In this document: piece after piece, positions 6,951 to 14,906 of the stretch
Layout: every line of letters begins with the position of its first letter
Numbering within the stretch: the stretch's first letter is position 1
Origin: CALMEC01 sp031376485
GTDB lineage: Bacteria; Actinomycetota; Thermoleophilia; Miltoncostaeales; Miltoncostaeaceae
Assembly (NCBI GenBank): GCA_031376485.1
Contig: JANMDV010000071.1
Coordinates: 1-16,497, forward strand
Length of the DNA stretch: 16,497 nucleotides
Direction of reading: 5' to 3'
Program-made: the position numbers and the translations under genes
The notes under the pieces: generated by a model
What the model was told of the DNA's origin: nothing
Databases searched by the model: none
The model's input: the letters and a program-made list of their open reading frames with translations, nothing else

Positions 6951-8774
6951 ATGGTGGACTCGGTACGTGAGTTGCGGTTCCTTCAGCGCCTTGCCTTGAT
7001 GGCTGCGTCGACGCTTGACCCCCGTGCGCTCATGGACCGGGTTATCGCAGAGACGACCGAGACGGCAAAAACCGACGTCTGCAGCATCTACCTGCTCGAG
7101 CCGGATGGCGAGGCGCTCTTGCTCACCGCGACCAACGGTCTGTCGCAGGCGGGCGTCGGTCGCGTGCGGTTGCGCGTCGGTGAGGGAATCACCGGATGGG
7201 CAGCCGCCGAGCGGCGCCCGATCGTCGTGACGGACGTGCGGAGCGAGCCGCGGTTTCGTTGGTTACACGGTGTCGACCAAGCGCGGTTCGTCTCGATGTG
7301 CTCGGTGCCGATCATCTCGGGTGACCGGCTGGTGGGCGTGCTGAACGTGCAGACCGACGACCTGCGGGAGTTCACCGAGGCGGATGTCGGACTGCTGGCG
7401 GCCATCGCGGCGCAGGTTGCGGGTGCGCTCGAGCGGAGCGAACTTCAAACGCGCCTCCAGTCACGGGTCGTCGAACTCCACCGGTCCGAGGAGATCAACC
7501 GGCGTTTCAGCGAACTCGTCTTGACGCGCGCGGGGATGACGGCGATTTGCACGGGCATCGAGCGGCATGCCGGCGCGGCCGTCGCCATCTACGACGAGGA
7601 GGGCGATCGACTCGGGGGGAGCGCAGCAGCCACGTTGCCCGAACGGTTGGAAGCGTTCGACGACCTCACCCCCCGCGAGGATGATCTGACGGTCATGCCC
7701 GTGCGGGCGGGCCGTGATCTTCTGGGCTGGCTCGCCGTCGCGCCCGCCGAGGTCGGCGGGGACGCGACGCGAAGCCTCGCGATCGAACACGGGGTGACGG
7801 TGCTTGCGTTGGAACTCGTGCGGCGTCGCACGTCCGCCGAGACCGAGGAGCGCATCCGCGGCGATCTGCTCGAAGAACTCCTGGCGACCAAGTTGAGCCC
7901 GGCGGACGCCGGTCGCCTGGCGCGCCGGGCTGCCAGGTTGGGTGTGCGGATACGGGGTCCGGTCTGGGCCCTCATCGTCGAGCCTGACGACCCGGCGTCC
8001 GAGGCCCTGCTGGACCGTCCCGACGTTCGCCGTCGCATCGTCCGTGGCCTCGGCGATCTCGTCGCTGCCGACGGCGGGCTCGCGGTCAACCACGGCGCGG
8101 GCATCGCGTTGTTGATCCCCGGGGACCCGTCGCTGGAGCAGATCGAGCGGGTTGCGCGATCGGCGATCGCGGTGGCGACGTCGCGGGCCGGAGGCGCGTC
8201 CATGAGCGCGGGCATCTCGTCGGGTCCCGGCGTCGCGGTCGATCTGCACCGCCTGGCGAGCGAGGCCCGCCACGCCGTGCGGGTCTCGCAGCGGTCGGGG
8301 GGACGGGACGCCGTCGCCGCCTACCGGCGACTCGGGGTCGACCGCCTGCTGTTCGAAGTCGACGACATCGAGCGCCTCGCAGCGTTCGTCGAGGAGTTCA
8401 TCGGCCCTCTCCTTCGCCACGGCGAGCGCGGGCCGGCCGCCGCGCCGCTCCTCGACACGCTCACGGCGCTCGTCGCGGAGAGCTGGAACCTGCGGGCCGC
8501 ATCCCGGCGACTCACGGTCCATATCAACACGCTCCTGTATCGCATCCGCAAGATCGAGGAGCTCACCGACCGGCAATTGGACGACGCCGACGACCGGCTG
8601 GCGATGGCCCTTGCGCTCCGCGCCCGGATGATGGTTGCTCATTCGGACCAATCATCCGACGTCGACCCCCCGGGTTCTGAGATCACCGATCCGTACCGCG
8701 AACCGCCCACTGCGCCTACGTTTGCCCAAGTGAATGACGGACCCGGAAGCGATGACGATGACCGTCGCAGCTGA
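6951..8774 (+). CDS. GAF-domain transcriptional regulator with PucR-type C-terminal HTH
   Basis: A 607-residue cytoplasmic regulator. Residues about 10-160 form a GAF sensor domain (VGEGITGWAAAERRPIVVTD, then CSVPIISGDRLVGVLNVQ). A charged helical linker follows (about 160-190), then a central GGDEF-like/CdaR-type region. The C-terminal PucR helix-turn-helix (HTH_30) spans about 500-561, with NLRAASRRLTVHINTLLYRI carrying the recognition helix. A polar, acidic tail of about 46 residues ends in SDDDDRRS. An alternative GTG at 6882 exists, but the ATG at 6951 fits the domain and the -10 box. It sits between hemD and cobA, opposite the nitrate genes, so control of nitrate assimilation or siroheme synthesis is the likely role (inference). 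The GAF ligand cannot be predicted. Its 3' end overlaps the cobA start by up to 41 bases, suggesting coupled translation. Confidence 0.85.
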   Translation: MVDSVRELRFLQRLALMAASTLDPRALMDRVIAETTETAKTDVCSIYLLEPDGEALLLTATNGLSQAGVGRVRLRVGEGITGWAAAERRPIVVTDVRSEPRFRWLHGVDQARFVSMCSVPIISGDRLVGVLNVQTDDLREFTEADVGLLAAIAAQVAGALERSELQTRLQSRVVELHRSEEINRRFSELVLTRAGMTAICTGIERHAGAAVAIYDEEGDRLGGSAAATLPERLEAFDDLTPREDDLTVMPVRAGRDLLGWLAVAPAEVGGDATRSLAIEHGVTVLALELVRRRTSAETEERIRGDLLEELLATKLSPADAGRLARRAARLGVRIRGPVWALIVEPDDPASEALLDRPDVRRRIVRGLGDLVAADGGLAVNHGAGIALLIPGDPSLEQIERVARSAIAVATSRAGGASMSAGISSGPGVAVDLHRLASEARHAVRVSQRSGGRDAVAAYRRLGVDRLLFEVDDIERLAAFVEEFIGPLLRHGERGPAAAPLLDTLTALVAESWNLRAASRRLTVHINTLLYRIRKIEELTDRQLDDADDRLAMALALRARMMVAHSDQSSDVDPPGSEITDPYREPPTAPTFAQVNDGPGSDDDDRRS

Positions 8775-9555
8775 GACCCGTAGTCGTGGCGTGACCGGCA
8801 CAGTCTACCTGGTCGGCGCGGGACCGGGCGACCCGGATCTGATCACTGTGCGCGGGCTGCGACTCGTCGAGTCTGCCCAGGTCATCGTCCATGATCGGCT
8901 GGGCACAGCGGAGCTTGTGGCGCTCGCGCCACCGGATTGCGTGCTGATCGATGCGGGCAAGGAACCCGGCCGCCACGGCATGTCGCAGGACCAGACCACG
9001 GCGGTGCTGATCGAACTGGCCCGAACGGGACGCGACGTGGTCAGGCTCAAGGGCGGCGACCCCTTCGTATTCGGTCGGGGCGGTGAGGAGGCGGCGGCCC
9101 TGGCCGATGCCGGCGTTGCATGCGTCGTCGTGCCCGGGGTTACGAGCGCTGTGGCGGTGCCCGCGGCGGTCGGCATCCCAGTGACACACCGCGGGCTGGC
9201 GCGGACCGTCACGGTGGCGAGTGGACACGACGATCCGAGCTCACCGGCGGCGCAGGAGCGGTGGCGGGCCCTCGCAGCTGTGCCGGGCACGCTGGTGTTG
9301 CTGATGGCGATGGGCAACCTTGACGCCATCGCGCATGTGTTGATCGACGGCGGCCGTCCTGCGGACGAGCCTGCTGCAGCGATCCACGCAGGAACGACCG
9401 CAGATGAGCGCACCGTGGTCGCGACGCTCGCGACGTTGGCGGCGCGGTGTCGCCAGGAGCGGGTCGGCAATCCCGCGGTCGTGGTCGTCGGCCCGGTCGT
9501 CGCGCTGCGCGCGAGCGTTCACGACACGTTCAGGCGCTGCGTCAGCCAAACCTGA
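8734..9555 (+). CDS. cobA: Uroporphyrinogen-III C-methyltransferase (SUMT)
   Basis: This enzyme transfers two methyl groups from S-adenosylmethionine to uroporphyrinogen III, giving precorrin-2, the branch point to siroheme and cobalamin. From the ATG at 8734 it has 273 residues, close to stand-alone SUMT enzymes; there is no CysG-type dehydrogenase/ferrochelatase fusion. Family motifs are VGAGPGDPDLITVRG (27-41), RLKGGDPFVFGRGGEE (104-119), a VPGVTSAVAVPA segment and PVTHRGLA. In-frame ATGs at 8752 and 8758 are possible alternatives; the conserved domain starts near residue 22, so any of the three would suffice. It overlaps the end of the GAF/PucR regulator. In this context it most likely supplies siroheme to NirB. 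Its 3' end overlaps the convergent dipZ remnant by 14 bases. Confidence 0.95.
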   Translation: MTDPEAMTMTVAAETRSRGVTGTVYLVGAGPGDPDLITVRGLRLVESAQVIVHDRLGTAELVALAPPDCVLIDAGKEPGRHGMSQDQTTAVLIELARTGRDVVRLKGGDPFVFGRGGEEAAALADAGVACVVVPGVTSAVAVPAAVGIPVTHRGLARTVTVASGHDDPSSPAAQERWRALAAVPGTLVLLMAMGNLDAIAHVLIDGGRPADEPAAAIHAGTTADERTVVATLATLAARCRQERVGNPAVVVVGPVVALRASVHDTFRRCVSQT

Positions 9556-10126
9556 AGGCGTACGCCCGCGTGCCGGGTGCCAGGCGGATCGTCAGGCGAC
9601 CGGCCCCGGGGCGGCCCAGGTCGACGAGCCGGTAGAGCCGATGTTCGCGCACGACCAGGTTGCCGTCCCTGCCGACATCGTCGCCGGCGAATTCAGGCGC
9701 GATGGGTCGTCCATCCAACAGCACTTGGCCCTGCGGCCGGCGCACGGCGCCCAGACAAGCCCGAGCCCTGCCCCCATCAGCGCCCCTCCGGCGAAGCCGT
9801 CGCCACCCTTCGGCAAGCGGGCGCCAACCCGGGTCGACGGGGCGAGTGCGCCGGAGACCTTGTCACCGAGGGCCGGCACGACCATGGTCAACCCGAACCC
9901 GACCAATAGCGCGACGCCCAGATTGCGTTGGCCCAAGGCAGACAGCCCGATCGCCTCGAGCGCCGCGGTCAACGCGAGCGTGACGACAAAGCCGGCGACC
10001 ATGCCGAGGGGGCCGGCGCCCACCGGTGATCGCTCCGGCCATCGCGACGGGCAACACCGGAAGCACGCACGGCGAGATCGCTGTCACGATGCCCGCCAAG
10101 AAGGCGATCGGGATCAGAATGATCAT
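9542..10126 (-). pseudogene. dipZ: Decayed dipZ/ccdA-type gene: frameshift plus large internal deletion
   Basis: DipZ proteins join a CcdA-like membrane domain, a thioredoxin-like domain and a C-terminal CBM-like domain, and move reducing power across the membrane. Three fragments remain here. From the ATG at 10126, one frame reads PIAFLAGIVTAISPCVLPVL, the typical CcdA start with its CysProCys-like site reduced to SPC. Near 10025 the similarity jumps to another frame (GMVAGFVVTLALTAALEAIG, then LVGFGLTMVVPALG and LGLVWAPCAG). Near 9745 it jumps again to the C-terminal domain (VLLDGRPIAP, LYRLVDL, then PGTRAYAFRFG and stop). The thioredoxin region and half the membrane domain are missing, so about 195 codons remain of a family I recall at roughly 580-700 residues. 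It is most likely non-functional; sequencing error could explain the first shift but not the missing middle. Confidence 0.8.
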
Positions 10127-10251
10127 GGGTGAAACGAGTCGGCCCGACTTCTTTAACCGGTGCTTACACCTCGCGCCGGCACAAGCATTGGTACACACTC
10201 TGGCGATGGTGTGCGGAGGGACGTTGCGGTTGGTCACGCGGACGATGAGCG

Positions 10252-10803
10252 ATGCACGATCGCGATGACCCCGTGATCCGGACGGCGCGGCTCGAGATCC
10301 GGCGGCCTACGATCGCAGACGCCGTCGCCATCGCATCCGTGGCGAACGACCCGCGTGTGGCTGCCAACCTGAGAGACGCGTTCCCGAGTCCGTACACACC
10401 GACCGATGCGCGCGACTGGATCGCGATGACCCGAATCCACCCGTTGCAGGGCATGGTGATCGTGTGCGACGGACGGGTTATCGGCGGGATCGGGCTGGAC
10501 CCCGGGGTCGACGTCTCTCGCCACGGCGCCGAGGTCGGCTACTGGCTCGGCGCAGATCACTGGGGACAGGGATACATGAGCGAAGCCCTTGCGGCGTTCT
10601 GCGATCACGTGTTCTGGACGACGTCCTGCCAGCGTATTCACGCGGTCGTCTTCGCGGGCAACCCGGCTTCGGACCGGGTTCTGCAGAAGTGTGGTTTCGC
10701 GTTGGAGGGCGTCGCGCGACGGGCGGTGTTCAAGCGCGGGCGCTTCCTGGACGCGAACACCTATGGACGCCTCAGAAGCGGGGACGCCGCCTCGGGCACC
10801 TGA
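10252..10803 (+). CDS. GNAT family N-acetyltransferase (RimJ/RimL-like)
   Basis: A 183-residue acetyl-CoA-dependent acyltransferase. It opens with IRTARLEIRRPTIADA, the usual beginning of RimJ/RimL-type GNATs. The acetyl-CoA-binding segment is EVGYWLGADHWGQGYMSEAL (94-113), with the Q-x-x-G-x-like loop at WGQGYM (104-109). The N-P-x-S segment NPASDRVLQKCGF (137-149) is also typical. An in-frame stop at 10246 bounds the start; the ATG at 10252 is used, with a GTG at 10273 as an alternative close to the domain start. No good ribosome-binding site is visible. The substrate cannot be told: the family includes ribosomal-protein N-terminal acetylation and small-molecule or antibiotic acetylation. 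It has no obvious link to the nitrate or propionate genes on either side. Confidence 0.85.
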   Translation: MHDRDDPVIRTARLEIRRPTIADAVAIASVANDPRVAANLRDAFPSPYTPTDARDWIAMTRIHPLQGMVIVCDGRVIGGIGLDPGVDVSRHGAEVGYWLGADHWGQGYMSEALAAFCDHVFWTTSCQRIHAVVFAGNPASDRVLQKCGFALEGVARRAVFKRGRFLDANTYGRLRSGDAASGT

Positions 10804-10964
10804 GCCGACGGTCACGACGCGCGTGTAGGACCGCGGGCGGGTGCAGGAGGAGCCGTACGCCCTCCTCACGTCCCAACCTCCCTCTGAATCGGTCGCGACC
10901 AACGTGTTACAGCGCTGCACCCACGTGTGTCAAAACCCTCACGACATTCACTCGTGTCATGTCA

Positions 10965-10993
10965 CATTTGGCCGTCGCACAGACGGCCAAATG
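10965..10993. repeat. Perfect 12-bp stem-loop in the intergenic region
   Basis: CATTTGGCCGTC and GACGGCCAAATG flank the 5-base loop GCACA with no mismatches. It lies 161 bases after the GNAT stop. The A/T-rich stem base, with GGCTGTTT after it on the plus strand, makes a weak bidirectional terminator possible; an operator is the other option. Confidence 0.4.
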
Positions 10994-11298
10994 GCTGTTT
11001 CGCCGCGCCTCCCGCCTCCGCGCGGCAGCTCGGAACGTTCGACCCGCAGGCACATCGATGCATTCGCCACCGAGAACCCCGACCAACCGCAACCCGGCTT
11101 GTCGGCATCGGGCGAGTGGAAAGTCCGCACGGGTGACGACCGCACCCACGACATCGACGACGGCAGGCTCCTCGTCGTGGTCCTCCGTGTTCGGCCACCA
11201 CCGCGGGCTCTGGAGGGCGCTTTTCGGGCCCGTGCCTGAACTCTCGCTCGGTTTTCGCTCGCCACCCTTCGCAGGAGTTGTTCCGTGACGGGCCCTTC

Positions 11299-11312
11299 GC
11301 CTGGATCCAGGC
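11299..11312 (-). terminator. Palindrome after the carboxylase alpha-subunit gene
   Basis: GCCTGGATCCAGGC is a perfect 14-base palindrome that folds as a 5-bp stem with a GATC loop, beginning 21 bases after the alpha-subunit stop on the minus strand. No T-run follows, so termination by it is only a possibility. Confidence 0.3.
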
Positions 11313-11333
11313 TGAGACGAATCCGAACGGTTG

Positions 11334-13080
<1,747 letters not shown>

Positions 13081-13091
<11 letters not shown>

Positions 13092-13347
13092 CCGGGCCCC
13101 AGTCGCCGGAATCGTTTGAGGTGCCCGAAGCGCACCTCAAAGGTCGCCCACGAGCCGCGATCGAGGCGGTGTGCGGAAGCCGCATTCCTTCGGCGATTGC
13201 CACCCGCCGCCATGCCGAGCGGTAGGGCCAAGGGGGCTCGGAGCCCGCCTGGGCGTGGGACTCGAGGATGACCTGCACCGCGGCCAGGATGGCAGCCGCC
13301 TGCTCGGCGGTCGGGTTTCCGCCCACAACGTCAATCGCGTCGGTCAA
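13081..13347 (-). CDS. pccE: Acyl-CoA carboxylase epsilon subunit
   Basis: A small protein of 88 codons between the beta and alpha subunits. The segment VGGNPTAEQAAAILAAVQVI, followed about 20 residues later by RSAWRRVAIAEGMR, matches the short actinobacterial epsilon subunits, which bind the beta subunit and raise carboxylase activity. The best start is a TTG at 13347, whose TTGA overlaps the beta-subunit stop; a GTG at 13326 is an alternative. After about residue 56 the protein has a 30-residue tail unlike the family. It is encoded where a stable hairpin lies (13115-13141), so the reading frame may have drifted past the ancestral stop. The stop overlaps the alpha-subunit start by 11 bases, consistent with translational coupling. 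Identification rests on context and the NPT motif, since the family is poorly conserved. Confidence 0.75.
13115..13141 (-). promoter_or_regulatory. Stable UUCG-capped hairpin before pccA
   Basis: On the minus strand, TTTGAGGTGC (13141-13132) and GCACCTCAAA (13124-13115) form a perfect 10-bp stem. The loop GCTTCGG contains a C(UUCG)G tetraloop after a bulged G, an unusually stable cap. It ends 24 bases upstream of the pccA start, inside the C-terminal tail of the epsilon gene. It could act in mRNA processing, translation of pccA, or as an operator; the structure is seen, the role is not. Confidence 0.45.
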
Positions 13348-14906
13348 AGCGGGATGTTCCCGTGCTTGCGTTTGGGTCCGGGCTCACGTTTTGTCAGCGA
13401 CACCTCGAGCGCCTTGATGAGCCAGGGGCGGGTCTCTTCGGGCTCGATTACGTCGTCGACGTAGCCGCGCTCGGCCGCGATGTAGGGGTTGGCAAAACGC
13501 TCCGTGTACTCGGCGATCAGCTCCGCGCGCTTGGCGGCCGCGTCGCCTCCGTTCGTCTCGGCCGCCTCGATCTCCTTGCGGAAGATGATGTTGACGGCGC
13601 CGTCCGGTCCCATCACGGCGATCTCGGCGGTGGGCCACGCGGCGTTGAAGTCTGCGCCGATGTGCTTGCTGCTCATCACGTCATAGGCGCCGCCGTACGC
13701 CTTGCGGGTGATGACCGTCAGCTTGGGAACCGTCGCCTCGGCGTAGGCGTACAACAGCTTGGCCCCGTGCAGAATGATCCCGCCGAACTCCTGAGACGTC
13801 CCCGGCAAAAAACCCGGCACGTCGACGAACGTCACGACCGGGATGTTGAACGCGTCGCAGAACCGGATGAAGCGGGCGCCCTTGGTGGACGCCGCGATAT
13901 CGAGCACGCCCGCCAGGGCCTTGGGCTGGTTGCCGACGACGCCGATCGCGTGGCCGTTGAGCCGGGCGAACCCGATTACCAGGTTCTGGGCGTAGAGCGG
14001 CGCGACCTCAAAGAAGTGGTTGTCGTCGACGACCGCCCGCACCACGTCCGTGATGTCGTAGGGCTTGGTGGGCAGGTCCGGGATGATCGACGCCAGCGCC
14101 GCGTCCTGGCGGTCGGGGTCATCATCCGGCACCTCGTAGGGGGGCATCTCCAGGTTGTTCTGCGGGATGTACGAGATGAGTTCGCGCACCATGTCCAGGC
14201 AGTCCGCCTCGCTCTCTGCGGCGAAATGGGCGACCCCGGATTTGGTTGCGTGCGAGACCGCGCCGCCCAGCTCCTCCATGGTCACCTCCTCGCCGGTGAC
14301 CGTCTTGATGACTTCGGGGCCGGTGATGAACATGTGGCTGGTCTCTTTGACCATGAAGATGAAGTCCGTGATCGCGGGGCTGTAGACCGCGCCGCCCGCG
14401 CACGGCCCCATGACCACGCTGATCTGGGGGATGACGCCGCTGGCGCGGACGTTGCGGTAAAAGATGTCGGCGTAGCCGCCCAGGCTGACCACGCCCTCCT
14501 GGATGCGCGCGCCGCCGGAATCGTTGATGCCGATCAGGGGACAGCCCATTGCGACGGCCAGGTCCATGACCTTGCAGATCTTCTCGGCGAACACCTCGCC
14601 CAGGCTCCCGCCGAACACGGTGAAGTCCTGGCTGAACACGAACACCTTGCGCCCGTCGATCTCGCCGTGGCCGGTGACGACGCCATCCCCCCAGGGACGG
14701 TTGTCCTGCAGGCCGAATCCGTGGGCGCGGTGGCGGGTGAACATGTCGAGCTCGGTGAACGAGCCGGGATCCAACAACATGTCGATGCGCTCGCGTGCCG
14801 TGCCCTTGCCGCGCGCGTGCTGGCGCTCGACCGCCGCCGCGCTGCCTGCGTGGACCGCCTCGTCGCGCAGGGTCTTGAGTCGTGCGCGCTTGTCCTCGAC
14901 GCTCAT
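13344..14906 (-). CDS. pccB: Propionyl-CoA carboxylase beta subunit (carboxyltransferase)
   Basis: A 520-residue carboxyltransferase that moves the carboxyl group from biotin to an acyl-CoA, most likely propionyl-CoA, giving methylmalonyl-CoA. The N-terminal crotonase-like half contains GGARIQEG (131-138) and CAGGAVYSPA (169-178). The C-terminal half contains FVDVPGFLPGTSQEF (360-374) and KAYGGAYDVMSSKH (402-415). Asp409 in GGAYDVM corresponds, as I recall, to the residue of Streptomyces PccB (Asp422) and mycobacterial AccD5 (Asp437) that favours propionyl-CoA over acetyl-CoA. The ATG at 14906 is chosen because it overlaps the mutase stop as ATGA; the frame is open further upstream but without homology. 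Its stop overlaps the epsilon start. Length and ends match the family. Confidence 0.95.
   Translation of the reverse strand: MSVEDKRARLKTLRDEAVHAGSAAAVERQHARGKGTARERIDMLLDPGSFTELDMFTRHRAHGFGLQDNRPWGDGVVTGHGEIDGRKVFVFSQDFTVFGGSLGEVFAEKICKVMDLAVAMGCPLIGINDSGGARIQEGVVSLGGYADIFYRNVRASGVIPQISVVMGPCAGGAVYSPAITDFIFMVKETSHMFITGPEVIKTVTGEEVTMEELGGAVSHATKSGVAHFAAESEADCLDMVRELISYIPQNNLEMPPYEVPDDDPDRQDAALASIIPDLPTKPYDITDVVRAVVDDNHFFEVAPLYAQNLVIGFARLNGHAIGVVGNQPKALAGVLDIAASTKGARFIRFCDAFNIPVVTFVDVPGFLPGTSQEFGGIILHGAKLLYAYAEATVPKLTVITRKAYGGAYDVMSSKHIGADFNAAWPTAEIAVMGPDGAVNIIFRKEIEAAETNGGDAAAKRAELIAEYTERFANPYIAAERGYVDDVIEPEETRPWLIKALEVSLTKREPGPKRKHGNIPL

Larger units (their letters stand above)
10804..11333. 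other. 530-base region without a convincing gene
   Basis: This stretch separates the GNAT gene from the convergent carboxylase operon. Open frames on both strands give compositionally odd proteins with no recognisable domain and no good start signals. What can be seen are a perfect 12-bp stem-loop (10965-10993), a weaker GAGGAG/CTCCTC stem at 10847-10867, a consensus -35 TTGACA on the minus strand (10933-10928) with a poor -10 (TAACAC) 18 bases on, and a 14-base palindrome near the carboxylase end. Confidence 0.6.

Noticed and set aside
10127..10237. Upstream extension of the CcdA-like fragment to an earlier start
   Set aside because: The extra 37 residues are polar and Cys/Arg-rich and do not resemble the start of CcdA/DipZ proteins; the ATG at 10126 is at the family's normal position.
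10907..11149. 80-codon open frame on the minus strand in the same gap
   Set aside because: It has no start signals and no recognisable family, and it is no more convincing than the competing frames on either strand.
10841..11239. Possible small gene (132 codons) in the gap after the GNAT gene
   Set aside because: The composition is unusual for the genome's proteins, there is no good ribosome-binding site or domain, and the frame runs through the perfect stem-loop at 10965-10993.
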